From assembly GCF_004295665.1 (NCBI RefSeq), contig NZ_CP034759.1, positions 4,030,001 through 4,094,000 on the forward strand: a stretch of 64,000 bases of DNA, read 5' to 3'. The stretch is from Litorilituus sediminis. GTDB lineage: Bacteria > Pseudomonadota > Gammaproteobacteria > Enterobacterales > Alteromonadaceae. Shown piece by piece: positions 47,756-56,084 of this stretch. Position 1 is the stretch's first letter; the number at the start of each line of letters is the position of its first letter. The notes below the pieces were generated by a model. That model saw only the letters and a list, made by a program, of their open reading frames with translations, did not search any database and had not been told where the DNA came from. The position numbers and the translations under genes are program-made.

Positions 47756-47805
47756 AATAGCCTACACTTAGTTCTGAAAGAATTTAGTTGTAGGCTATTT
47801 TTTTG
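47756..47805 (+). terminator. Terminator between rppH and ptsP
   Basis: 11-bp stem (47756-47766 with 47789-47799), long loop of 22 nt, followed by a T run to 47804. It separates rppH from ptsP. Confidence 0.75.
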
Positions 47806-47847
47806 CCTGAAGTGGAAAATATTCCCCAATAGCATTTAAGGAGTAAA

Positions 47848-50175
47848 ATGTTATCAACACTGCGTAGAATAGTTTTAGAATTTGGCCAAGAAGATGAGTT
47901 ACAGCAAGCTTTACAGCGTATGGTGAGCCAAGTTAAACGTGCCATGCAAACTGATTGCTGCTCTATTTATTTAGCTGATTATCATTACCAACATTTTTTA
48001 TTGATGGCCTCAGATGGCTTAGCAAAGGATTCGCTAGGGCAGACCTGCATAGGTTTTTCTGAAGGCTTAGTTGGTTTGGTTGGTCAAAGGGAAGAGCCAT
48101 TAAATATTGCTAATGCCCAAGAACACCATGATTATATTCACGCACCCGAAGTACAAGAAGATGATCTTAATGCTTTTTTAGGCACGCCCATTATTCATCA
48201 ACGCAAAGTGCTTGGCATTTTGACTATTCAGCAAAAGCAGGCGCGACACTTTTCTGAAAACGAAGAAGCCTTTTTAGTTACCTTATCAGCACAGCTAGCC
48301 AGTGCTATTGCCAATGCCGAAGTAAAGCAGCTTTTAAGTAGTCAGCAAGAAACAAGTAATCGAGTGACTCAATTGCAGGGCATTGCTGGTGCGCCTGGTA
48401 TAGCGATGAGTTCGATAGTTTTGTGTCAACCACAAGCAGATATTAGCACCGTAGCGTTAAAGAAAAGCGCAGATACGGTAAAACAGCATCAACGTATTGA
48501 ATTAGCTATAGAAAAAACCCGTAAAGACTTTCAGCAGTTAAGTGATAAATTAAGCTTGTTTATTAAAGACGATAGTTTAGCTATTTTTGATGTTTATTTG
48601 CAGTTGCTTGCACAAACAGGTTTAGTTCAGGAGATAAAAGAGAAAATCACCTTAGGTTGGCGAGCAGGTAGTGCTTTAAAGCTGGTAGTAGAGCATTATA
48701 TTGTTCAGTTTGAAGCCATTGAAGATAGCTATTTAAAAGAGCGTGCCAGTGATATTAGAGATTTAGGCAACCGAGTGCTACTCAACCTTAGGCAACAAGA
48801 GCAAGAAACCTTACATTTACCTGATAATTTTATACTGCTTGCGCAAGATGTGACGGCATCTATGCTTGCTGAATATCAGCATAAAGGCTTGCAAGGCATT
48901 ATTTCTTTATCTGGCTCTAATAACTCTCACGCGGCTATTTTAGCACGCTCATTAAATATTCCTGCCATTATGGGCGTTAATTTAGTGGCCATAGAGCAAT
49001 TACATCAGCAATTTGCCATTATTGATGGTTACAGTGGTGAGCTTTATATTCATCCTGATGAGGTATTACGCCGCGAATATCAGCATTTATTAAATCAAGA
49101 GCAAGCCTTAACTGAAAAGGTGATGCAGGTTGCCAATAAGCCTTGTATTACACCTGATGGCCGTGCGGTTGAGTTACAACTTAATGCTGGTTTATCAGAA
49201 GGTGTTGAGCACTCGTCTAAGTTAGGCGCTCTGGGTATTGGCTTATATCGTACTGAAATTCCGTTTATGAATCGCAGTTGTTTTCCCTCTGAGCATGAGC
49301 AGACTAAGCTCTATAAAGATGTTCTGAGCGCTTTTCCAAAACATGCGGTTACTATGCGCACCCTTGATGTTGGCGGAGATAAATCGCTACCGTATTTTCC
49401 TATTCAAGAAGATAATCCTTTTTTAGGTTGGCGCGGTATACGTATTACACTGGATCACCCGGAAATTTTTCTAGTGCAAGTGCGCGCTATGATGCGAGCC
49501 AACCAAAGGCTAGGTAACTTAGAAATTATGCTGCCTATGGTGTCCAGTGTTGAAGAAGTTGATGAAGCTATCAGGTTGATTAATCAAGCATACTTTGAAC
49601 TTAAAGCGGAATTAAAAGCAGATATTTTAGAACAGTTAATTGCTGATGAGAAAGCAGAGTTAAAAGCTGAGAAGATTGCTCAGCAATTAGTTCGACCTAA
49701 AATTGGTATCATGCTGGAAGTGCCGTCGGTTATTTTTCAATTAGAAGATTTAGCCAAGCGTGTTGATTTTTTCTCTGTCGGTAGTAATGACTTAACTCAG
49801 TACTTATTGGCCGTTGATCGTAATAACAGCCAAGTGTCTAATTTATATGATGCCTTTCATCCGGCAGTGCTGAGAGCCCTTAATAACATAGCGCAAGAAT
49901 CTGCGCGCTTGTTAGTACCAATTAGTCTATGTGGTGAGCTTGCTTCAGCCCCCTCTGGGGCGTTATTATTGCTGGCAATGGGCTTTGATAAACTGAGCAT
50001 GAACGCTCACAATGTCCCGCGAATAAAGTGGATTATTCGTCATGTGCAGTTTTCTCAGGCACAAGCAATATTAGCTCACGTGCTAACTCTCAGTACCGTT
50101 AAGCAAGTTCACGATTATTTGAATGAGCAGCTTGAGCAGCTAGGCTTAGGTGGCTTTATTCGTGCGGGTTTTTAG
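47848..50175 (+). CDS. ptsP: Phosphoenolpyruvate-protein phosphotransferase PtsP (Enzyme I-Ntr)
   Basis: 775 aa. N-terminal GAF domain about 15-165 (DCCSIYLADYHYQHFLLMASDGL); PEP-utiliser N-domain; phospho-His in SGSNNSHAAILARSLNIPAIMG; C-terminal PEP-binding barrel with YRTEIPFMNR, MRTLDVGGDKSLPYF, GWRGIRI, VDFFSVGSNDLTQYLLAVDR and the catalytic Cys in PISLCGELAS. The first enzyme of the nitrogen PTS (EI-Ntr, NPr, EIIA-Ntr) that governs K+ and nitrogen signalling. Position after rppH is conserved. Confidence 0.95.
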   Translation: MLSTLRRIVLEFGQEDELQQALQRMVSQVKRAMQTDCCSIYLADYHYQHFLLMASDGLAKDSLGQTCIGFSEGLVGLVGQREEPLNIANAQEHHDYIHAPEVQEDDLNAFLGTPIIHQRKVLGILTIQQKQARHFSENEEAFLVTLSAQLASAIANAEVKQLLSSQQETSNRVTQLQGIAGAPGIAMSSIVLCQPQADISTVALKKSADTVKQHQRIELAIEKTRKDFQQLSDKLSLFIKDDSLAIFDVYLQLLAQTGLVQEIKEKITLGWRAGSALKLVVEHYIVQFEAIEDSYLKERASDIRDLGNRVLLNLRQQEQETLHLPDNFILLAQDVTASMLAEYQHKGLQGIISLSGSNNSHAAILARSLNIPAIMGVNLVAIEQLHQQFAIIDGYSGELYIHPDEVLRREYQHLLNQEQALTEKVMQVANKPCITPDGRAVELQLNAGLSEGVEHSSKLGALGIGLYRTEIPFMNRSCFPSEHEQTKLYKDVLSAFPKHAVTMRTLDVGGDKSLPYFPIQEDNPFLGWRGIRITLDHPEIFLVQVRAMMRANQRLGNLEIMLPMVSSVEEVDEAIRLINQAYFELKAELKADILEQLIADEKAELKAEKIAQQLVRPKIGIMLEVPSVIFQLEDLAKRVDFFSVGSNDLTQYLLAVDRNNSQVSNLYDAFHPAVLRALNNIAQESARLLVPISLCGELASAPSGALLLLAMGFDKLSMNAHNVPRIKWIIRHVQFSQAQAILAHVLTLSTVKQVHDYLNEQLEQLGLGGFIRAGF

Positions 50176-50208
50176 CATTTTCTGATCCTTATATAAATTA
50201 CAACCTCT

Positions 50209-51003
50209 ATGATATTCATTGTTTTTTTATCCTGCATTGCTTTAGGCGCAGTGGTGGGTTTTCTTGCCGGCCTATTAGGTATAGGTGGTGGCTTAATTGT
50301 TGTACCTGCTTTGGTGTATTTATTACCTCAATTAGGGGTGAATGAAACTGTAGTTATGCCGTTAGCATTAGGCACATCTTTAGCGGCAATCGTTATTACT
50401 TCTTCTAGCGCAGCGTTGGCGCATCATAAGAATAATAATATTCCATGGCATTTGGCTAAGCCTTTAATGATGCTAGTGGCAATTGGCGCGTTAATGGGGG
50501 CATTTATTGCTGATGCTTTATCAACGCAAGCTCTAAAAACCTTTTTTGCCTCTGTAGTTATTTTACTAGCAACTTATATGTTGCTATCAATCTCTAGTCA
50601 AAAAGAGCGTGAATTACCGTCAAAGTTAGTGTTACAAGGCATAAGTTGGCTAACGGGAATTATTGCTAGCTTAATGGGCATGGCTGGCGGTGCGATTTTG
50701 GTGCCTGCATTGAGTTATTTTGGTATGCCATTAAGGCATAGCATAGGTATAGCCACCGCATGCGGTGTGCTGGTGGCACTTTTTGGCTCACTTGGTTATA
50801 TCATTACCGGGTTAAGTCAAGATGCGCTACCACAATGGAGCCTTGGTTATATATATTTGCCGGCACTGCTAGGTGTTATTATTAGCTCATCAATGCTTGC
50901 GCCTTTAGGGGTTAAATTTGCCAGTAAATTGCCAGTTAAAACCCTGAAAAAATGTTTTGCGGTGTTCTTGATTTTTGTTGCCATTGAAATGATTGCTTCT
51001 TAA
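50209..51003 (+). CDS. TauE/SafE (TSUP) family sulfite/sulfonate permease
   Basis: 264 aa with about eight membrane helices in two repeats. Both repeats start with the glycine-rich motif: GFLAGLLGIGGGLIVVPALVYLLPQ and SWLTGIIASLMGMAGGAILVPALSYFGMP. Inner membrane. TSUP proteins export sulfite, sulfoacetate or related organosulfur anions; the substrate cannot be assigned. Located between ptsP and lgt, a frequent arrangement in Alteromonadales and Vibrio. Confidence 0.9.
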   Translation: MIFIVFLSCIALGAVVGFLAGLLGIGGGLIVVPALVYLLPQLGVNETVVMPLALGTSLAAIVITSSSAALAHHKNNNIPWHLAKPLMMLVAIGALMGAFIADALSTQALKTFFASVVILLATYMLLSISSQKERELPSKLVLQGISWLTGIIASLMGMAGGAILVPALSYFGMPLRHSIGIATACGVLVALFGSLGYIITGLSQDALPQWSLGYIYLPALLGVIISSSMLAPLGVKFASKLPVKTLKKCFAVFLIFVAIEMIAS

Positions 51004-51148
51004 GTACTGCTCGATGTAAACATTTACAAAAATAGCAGGTAAAGCTAAGGACATTCGTCGCTAAATCGGTATAATCAGTGGCAGTTTTTGCGATATTAAT
51101 ACTCACATTTTATTAAGTTTTCAAACTTAGTATGTTTATGGAAATCAC

Positions 51149-52009
51149 ATGTCAGATCAGTATTTACAATTTCCCGTTATTGACCCGGTTATTTTCAGTA
51201 TAGGCCCTGTTGCGCTGCGTTGGTACGGTACTATGTACTTAATCGGTTTTATTGCCGCCATGTTTATTGCCAATAAAGCGGCCGATAAAAGTAATGGCTT
51301 ATGGACAAGAGAGCAGGTCAGCGATTTATTATTTTATGGCTTTTTAGGGGTTATTTTAGGCGGTCGTTTTGGTTATGTGCTGTTTTATCAGTTTGACTAC
51401 TTTTTGGCTGACCCTCTGTATTTATTGAAAATATGGCAAGGAGGCATGTCATTTCATGGTGGCTTACTTGGTGTTATTTTCGCTATTTATTTATTTGCCC
51501 GTAAGACTAAGAAAAAATTCTTGCAAGTGGGCGATTTTGTTGCGCCACTTGTGCCCATTGGTTTAGGTATGGGACGCTTAGGTAACTTTATTAACGCTGA
51601 GCTTTGGGGGCGTCAAACCGATGTTCCTTGGGCTATGGTGTTTCCAACGGATCCGCTGCAAGTGCCGCGTCACCCTTCGCAGTTATACGAGTTCTTTTTA
51701 GAAGGTGTGGTCTTATTCGCTATCCTCTTTATTATTATGCGTAAGCCAAGAACCTTAGGTTTAGCATCCGGTGCGTTTTTAATTGGCTATGGTGTCTTTA
51801 GAAGTTTTGTTGAGTTCTTTAGGGAGCCAGACGCGCATTTAGGTTTGTACTTTTCATTTATATCCAAAGGGCAAATTTTAAGTATTCCTATGATACTTGC
51901 CGGTATTGCCATTATCTATATTGGTTATTTACACCAAGAGAAAGCTAATATTGCCTCGAGTAGTTCAAGTAATCAAAAAGAAAAACAAACACTAAAAGGA
52001 GCGAAATAA
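51149..52009 (+). CDS. lgt: Prolipoprotein diacylglyceryl transferase
   Basis: 286 aa, about seven membrane helices. [11 protein letters not shown] near the N-terminus, [12 protein letters not shown] (essential His) and the Lgt signature [19 protein letters not shown]; then HPSQLYE. It transfers diacylglycerol from phosphatidylglycerol to the lipobox Cys of prolipoproteins. The stop TAA shares one base with the thyA ATG (TAATG), so the two are translationally coupled. Confidence 0.96.
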   Translation: MSDQYLQFPVIDPVIFSIGPVALRWYGTMYLIGFIAAMFIANKAADKSNGLWTREQVSDLLFYGFLGVILGGRFGYVLFYQFDYFLADPLYLLKIWQGGMSFHGGLLGVIFAIYLFARKTKKKFLQVGDFVAPLVPIGLGMGRLGNFINAELWGRQTDVPWAMVFPTDPLQVPRHPSQLYEFFLEGVVLFAILFIIMRKPRTLGLASGAFLIGYGVFRSFVEFFREPDAHLGLYFSFISKGQILSIPMILAGIAIIYIGYLHQEKANIASSSSSNQKEKQTLKGAK

Positions 52010-52860
52010 TGCGTGCTTATTTAGATTTATGCCAACGAATTATCGATGAAGGTACTTGGGTTGAAAATGAGCGCACAGGTAAGCGTTGCCTAACGGTAAT
52101 TAATGCCGATCTGGAGTACAATGTTGGTGCTAATGAATTTCCGATGATCACCACGCGTAAGAGTTATTTTAAATCAGCGATTGCTGAGTTTTTAGGTTAT
52201 ATTCGTGGTTATGATAATGCGGCTGATTTTCGCAAACTAGGTACGAAAACATGGGATGCTAATGCTAATTTAAATGAGTCATGGCTGAACAATCCTCATC
52301 GTAAAGGCGAGGATGATATGGGGCGAGTTTATGGTATTCAAGGTAGAGCTTGGGCTAAACCAGATGGCGGCACTATAGACCAGCTACAAAAAATTGTTGA
52401 TAACCTGACAAATGGTATTGATGATCGCGCAGAAATCATGACCTTTTATAATCCGGGAGAATTTCATATGGGCTGTTTGCGCCCATGTATGCATACTCAC
52501 AACTTCTCTTTATTAGGTGATACTCTGTATTTGACGAGCTTTCAGCGTTCATGTGATGTGCCTTTAGGGCTTAACTTTAATCAAATTCAAGTGTTTACTT
52601 TCTTAGCTTTGATAGCGCAAATTACCGGTAAAAAAGCCGGTATGGCTTATCATAAAATTGTTAATGCCCATATTTATGAAGATCAACTTGAGTTGATGCG
52701 CGATGTGCAGCTAAAACGTGAGCCTTTACCTTTGCCCAAGTTAAATATTAATCCAGATATCAAAACCCTGAAAGATTTAGAAACTTGGGTGACTATGGAT
52801 GATTTTGAAGTGGAAGGGTATCAGTGTCATGAAGCTATAAAATACCCCTTTGCGGTTTAG
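52009..52860 (+). CDS. thyA: Thymidylate synthase
   Basis: 283 aa. Folate- and dUMP-binding blocks: [23 protein letters not shown], catalytic Cys160 in [14 protein letters not shown], and [16 protein letters not shown] with [14 protein letters not shown]. The residue after the catalytic Cys is Met instead of the His in the E. coli PCH motif; this long-form variant (about 283 aa) is common in Vibrio and Shewanella relatives. Converts dUMP to dTMP. The host terminator behind it is split by an IS insertion. Confidence 0.95.
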   Translation: MRAYLDLCQRIIDEGTWVENERTGKRCLTVINADLEYNVGANEFPMITTRKSYFKSAIAEFLGYIRGYDNAADFRKLGTKTWDANANLNESWLNNPHRKGEDDMGRVYGIQGRAWAKPDGGTIDQLQKIVDNLTNGIDDRAEIMTFYNPGEFHMGCLRPCMHTHNFSLLGDTLYLTSFQRSCDVPLGLNFNQIQVFTFLALIAQITGKKAGMAYHKIVNAHIYEDQLELMRDVQLKREPLPLPKLNINPDIKTLKDLETWVTMDDFEVEGYQCHEAIKYPFAV

Positions 52861-52898
52861 GGCAGCCGAGTTAAGCCCAGTAAGTGATAGCGTAAAAC

Positions 52899-52916
52899 AG
52901 GCCTTTTATAAGGCCT
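52899..52916 (+). repeat. Left copy of the 18-bp palindromic target duplication (thyA terminator core)
   Basis: AGGCCTTTTATAAGGCCT, identical to 54547-54564 on the other side of the IS. It is the inner stem and loop of the thyA terminator; joining the flanks without the IS restores AAAAC + hairpin + GTTTTTTT. Confidence 0.9.
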
Positions 52917-52925
52917 CAGATTACT

Positions 52926-52961
52926 GACAAACCCCGTCATTCTGTTCGGGGTTTGTCTTTT
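52926..52961 (+). terminator. IS left-end terminator-like hairpin (copy 1)
   Basis: 11-bp stem (52926-52936 with 52947-52957), 10-nt loop, TTTT tail on the plus strand, starting 9 bp inside the IS end. It is placed to stop transcription from thyA entering the element. Confidence 0.75.
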
Positions 52962-53104
52962 ATGAGCAGCCGTAGGCTGCGATCTCGATATTTTTCTAGC
53001 CACGTCTTTTCTATTTTATTTGGTTTTTCTGGACTTGTTTGGGGCTTATCTTCCCTATTTGGCGTGTTAATGTCTCGAATTGAGCTTTTAAAGGGCTATC
53101 CTTT

Positions 53105-54469
53105 TTAGATTGCCATTATTTGGGGAATATTTGATAGCGTCATTGCCATCTTCTTCATATTTTGTGCTGCCGCAGCCATATATGCTTGCATTTGAACATT
53201 ATGCTTACCTCGGTATCTTGCATACCTGTGACCATGGTGTTGCTTTGCATCAGCAAAACTTCTTTCAACGGTTTCGCATCGTCGTTTGTAAAGGTATTTA
53301 CCAAGGCTTGTTAAGCGAAATTCATTAGCCCGATCTTGACTCGCAGCCATTACGTGGCGTGTTATCACTTTCTTATGACTTTTACTCTTAGTGCAATCTT
53401 TTAATTGAGGGCAATTAACGCATACCTTGGGGTCAGAATGATATTCTCGGTAACCCTCTCGACTGGTGGTCGAGTAGATTAACGTTTGCTCTTGCGGGCA
53501 GGTATACGTATCTGCTTTCTCGTCGTATTTGAAGTGCTTTTTCTTAATGGCATTCTTCGTTCGTGAAGGACGACGGTAACCAAACACCCCTTGGATGTTA
53601 CGTTGTTCCAGATTAAAACAGACGGGCGCTGTGAAGTAGCCTGCATCAATACCAACAAATTCAGGGGATAGTGCAAAGCGATTTTCAATGGCATCAAGGC
53701 GAGCAATGTATGGTTGAGAATCGTGGACATTACCTGGCGTAATATGCGTATCTACAATAATGTTATAGTCGTTATCTACGGTTCTGTGGTCTAGGTAGAA
53801 AAAACCTTTTGGCTTTTCATCTCGGTGCATATAACCGCTATCACTATCGGTTTTACTTACCTTATTCCGCTTTATCTCACAATAGCCTTTATCCTTGAGT
53901 GGCTTTTTTCCAGCCGCTTTACGGTCTGCCTCCACAGCTTTGTTGATTTGCTTAATATAGGCACTGGTTGAGACGGGTTTGAGCTTGTTGGTGAACTTTC
54001 GTTTATTGGCGTTTGCTTTTAAGTGTGTGCTGTCGGTGAATAAGGTTTTGCCCCCAACTAGACCATGTTTAATGGCTTGTTGGACGATGTGATTAAATAT
54101 ACGTTCAAATACATCTGTGCCATTGAAACGACGAATACGATTTTGACTAAGTGTTGAGGCATCGATAACTTTCTCGGTAAGCCCCATGCGGAGAAACCAT
54201 CGATACGCGACATTTACTTCGATGTCTTTGATGATTTGGCGCTCACTTTTAATACCAAATAAGTACCCAAGTAGCATAATTTTAAATAGCTGGACTGGCT
54301 CCACCGGAGGACGACCATTATCAGTGCAATATAAGTCTTTGACTTCATCTCGAATAAACTCAAAGTCAATATACTTATCGAGTTTACGAACTAGATGGTT
54401 GGCTGGAACTAACTGGTCTAGCGTGACCATTTCGAGTTCATGTTGTTGCGGGGAAGGTTCTCTTAACAT
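53105..54469 (-). CDS. IS1182-family transposase
   Basis: 454 aa, intact. N-terminal DUF772-like part (LVPANHLVRKLDKYIDFEFIRDEVKDLYCTDNGRPPVEPVQLFKIMLLGYLFGI), then a DDE domain: Asp146 in LFTDSTHLKANANK, Asp275 in VGIDAGYFTAPVC, Glu402 in CETVERSFADAKQHHGHRYARYRG. A Cys cluster (Cys324, 350, 353, 359) is typical of IS1182 transposases. The gene runs toward thyA. Being intact and nearly identical to a second copy, it was recently active. Confidence 0.95.
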   Translation of the reverse strand: MLREPSPQQHELEMVTLDQLVPANHLVRKLDKYIDFEFIRDEVKDLYCTDNGRPPVEPVQLFKIMLLGYLFGIKSERQIIKDIEVNVAYRWFLRMGLTEKVIDASTLSQNRIRRFNGTDVFERIFNHIVQQAIKHGLVGGKTLFTDSTHLKANANKRKFTNKLKPVSTSAYIKQINKAVEADRKAAGKKPLKDKGYCEIKRNKVSKTDSDSGYMHRDEKPKGFFYLDHRTVDNDYNIIVDTHITPGNVHDSQPYIARLDAIENRFALSPEFVGIDAGYFTAPVCFNLEQRNIQGVFGYRRPSRTKNAIKKKHFKYDEKADTYTCPQEQTLIYSTTSREGYREYHSDPKVCVNCPQLKDCTKSKSHKKVITRHVMAASQDRANEFRLTSLGKYLYKRRCETVERSFADAKQHHGHRYARYRGKHNVQMQAYMAAAAQNMKKMAMTLSNIPQIMAI

Positions 54470-54506
54470 GGTTAATTTTTGTAATTTTCCATGTTTTTAT
54501 TAGATC

Positions 54507-54534
54507 AAAGTCCTAGACTACTGTCTAGGACTTT
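54507..54534. terminator. IS right-end hairpin (copy 1)
   Basis: 12-bp perfect stem (54507-54518 with 54523-54534) with a 4-nt loop, 12 bp inside the right IS end and upstream of the transposase start. It would shield the transposase from outside transcription. Confidence 0.7.
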
Positions 54535-54546
54535 GTCATCAGTCTG

Positions 54547-54572
54547 AGGCCTTTTATAAGGCCTGTTTTTTT
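54547..54572 (+). repeat. Right copy of the 18-bp target duplication plus host terminator T run
   Basis: Second AGGCCTTTTATAAGGCCT (54547-54564) followed by GTTTTTTT (54565-54572), the original tail of the thyA terminator now 1.65 kb away from thyA. Confidence 0.9.
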
Positions 54573-54595
54573 GTGCGGTGAATAACCTCATAGCT

Positions 54596-55000
54596 TTAAC
54601 TGCACAGTGAAAGGCTATTGTTAAGCGCTGATAAAATGTTTGTTCGGCTAATTGAACCAACAAAATGATCCTTGTGAATGAGTGGAAAGCTATCTTGTGC
54701 TAACTCGACTGTTTGTATGGCGATATCAGCGATACTCTGTTGCGCTGTGATGGTCAATGGATTTTGCTGCATAATATCAATAGCCGTTACGGGTTTATCA
54801 CAGTGATAACTACTCATCAATAACGCCTTGTGACAATCTTGCTCGCTTACTAGGCCAACTAACTGCTTCTGCTCATTAAGCACGGGTAGTGAGTTTATGG
54901 CAATAGTGCTGAGTGTGGCTACTATGTCACTTAGTGGTGTGTTGGTTGACACTGTTGTACTTTGCTGCTGGGCGAGTGCTAGTAAATTCATCTTGGTCAT
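54596..55000 (-). CDS. Two-CBS-domain protein next to oxyR
   Basis: 134 aa: two CBS motifs (STNTPLSDIVATLSTIAINSLPVLNEQKQLVGLVSEQDCHKALL and MQQNPLTITAQQSIADIAIQTVELAQDSFPLIHKDHFVGSISRTNILSAL), no other domain. Divergent from oxyR with a 133-bp gap that holds a predicted OxyR site, so OxyR could act on both. CBS pairs usually sense adenine nucleotides. Unrelated in detail to the CBS protein at 23325-23759. Confidence 0.82.
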   Translation of the reverse strand: MTKMNLLALAQQQSTTVSTNTPLSDIVATLSTIAINSLPVLNEQKQLVGLVSEQDCHKALLMSSYHCDKPVTAIDIMQQNPLTITAQQSIADIAIQTVELAQDSFPLIHKDHFVGSISRTNILSALNNSLSLCS

Positions 55001-55098
55001 GTGCTTATTCCTCTAGGCTGCTTGCTGAAGGCAAGTTATGGATTAAATCTGCTAAAAAGTTATGTATTCATCATAAATGGCTTGTTAATATAGATAAA

Positions 55099-55135
55099 AT
55101 TGATTGTTTGTATTTAACTGATAGGATTTGGCTAT
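55099..55135 (+). promoter_or_regulatory. Predicted OxyR operator over the oxyR start codon
   Basis: Two half sites in the ATAGnTnnnAnCTAT format separated by 7 bp: ATTGATTGTTTGTAT (55099-55113, 7 of 10 consensus bases) and ATAGGATTTGGCTAT (55121-55135, 8 of 10). The second half contains the AGGA ribosome-binding site and the first two bases of the ATG at 55134. The second half differs at one base from that of the ahpC-side site at 61623-61637. Confidence 0.6.
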
Positions 55136-56033
55136 GATAAAGCTGCGAGATTTGCAATACTTAACCGCTATTGCCGAGCATAAGCACTTTGGTAAAGCGG
55201 CAAAAGTGTGTTTTGTGAGTCAGCCAACCTTAAGCGGGCAATTAATGAAGCTAGAAGAGCAACTTGGTTTGACTTTAGTGGAGCGCGAAACTCGCAAGGT
55301 TATGTTAACGCCAGCAGGCGAGCAATTATTAGGGCAAGCTCGGCAAGTATTACAAGCTGCAGATGACTTTGAACTAGCTGCTAAGGCGTTGTTAGATCCT
55401 TTGGCAGGCGATCTTCATATTGGTTTAATTCCTACACTTGCTCCATATTTATTGCCACACATTATGGCTGATCTCAATGAAAACCTGCCAAATATTGACT
55501 TCTTCCTTCATGAGAATAAAACCCAGAATTTATTAACAGAGTTAAAAGAAGGCAAGCTTGATGTCCTGATATTACCTTGGCTTGAGGAAATGGCATCATT
55601 TGAGCGTTATGACTTATTTGCTGAGCCTCTGGTGTTGGCAACCTCGCCAAAACACCCTCTGGCAAATACTAAACAGTTAAGTTTTGATAAGCTAAAGGCG
55701 TTTGAAGTGCTTACCCTAGAAGATGGTCATTGCTTAAGAGAGCAGGCGATGGGTTATTGCTTTATGGCAGGAGTGAAAGAAGATCAAAGCTTTCGCGCCA
55801 CCAGCTTAGAAACCTTACGTTATATGGTGGCGAGTAACCGAGGTATTACCTTGTTGCCTAAACTGGCTACCTTAAACTTAGCCAACTCAAATATGATAAA
55901 TTATATAGGCTTTACTGAGCCACAACCGGTTAGGCAAATATCACTTGTAGTGCGTTCAGGTTATTCTCGCTTAGCCTGTGTTCGAGAAGTGGTGAAATCT
56001 ATTAAAAGTTCAATAGCAAGGGTTAACCTATAA
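55134..56033 (+). CDS. oxyR: Peroxide-sensing transcription regulator OxyR
   Basis: 299 aa from the ATG at 55134 (MIKLRDLQYLTAIAEHKHFGKAA); an in-frame TTG at 55128 is less likely. LysR-type helix-turn-helix KVCFVSQPTLSGQLMKLEEQLG. The regulatory domain has IGLIPTLAPYLLPHIM and the redox loop LEDGHCLREQAMGYCFMAG, with both OxyR cysteines (E. coli Cys199 and Cys208), then RATSLETLRYMVASNRGITLLP. It activates peroxide defence. ahpC-ahpF lie 5 kb away with a matching operator. Confidence 0.95.
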   Translation: MIKLRDLQYLTAIAEHKHFGKAAKVCFVSQPTLSGQLMKLEEQLGLTLVERETRKVMLTPAGEQLLGQARQVLQAADDFELAAKALLDPLAGDLHIGLIPTLAPYLLPHIMADLNENLPNIDFFLHENKTQNLLTELKEGKLDVLILPWLEEMASFERYDLFAEPLVLATSPKHPLANTKQLSFDKLKAFEVLTLEDGHCLREQAMGYCFMAGVKEDQSFRATSLETLRYMVASNRGITLLPKLATLNLANSNMINYIGFTEPQPVRQISLVVRSGYSRLACVREVVKSIKSSIARVNL

Positions 56034-56084
56034 ACCTTGTTGAGTTAACCCTAGTTTTAATTGAGCTATTAGCATGCTCATTTA

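Larger units (their letters stand above)
52917..54546 (-). mobile_element. IS1182-family insertion sequence, complete copy
   Basis: 1630 bp carrying one transposase on the minus strand. Ends are imperfect inverted repeats: CAGATTACTGACAAA at the left and CAGACTGATGACAAA (reverse complement of the right end), 12 of 15 matching. It is flanked by 18-bp direct repeats AGGCCTTTTATAAGGCCT (boundaries ambiguous by one base). Each end has an internal stem-loop. The visible 1381 bp of the second copy (62620 onward) differ from it, as far as I could compare by eye, at two positions, both in the transposase gene. Confidence 0.9.

Noticed and set aside
53110-53328. 72-codon plus-strand ORF in the IS, repeated at 62813.
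   Set aside because: It is antisense to the transposase C-terminus, and its presence in both copies simply reflects duplication of the element.
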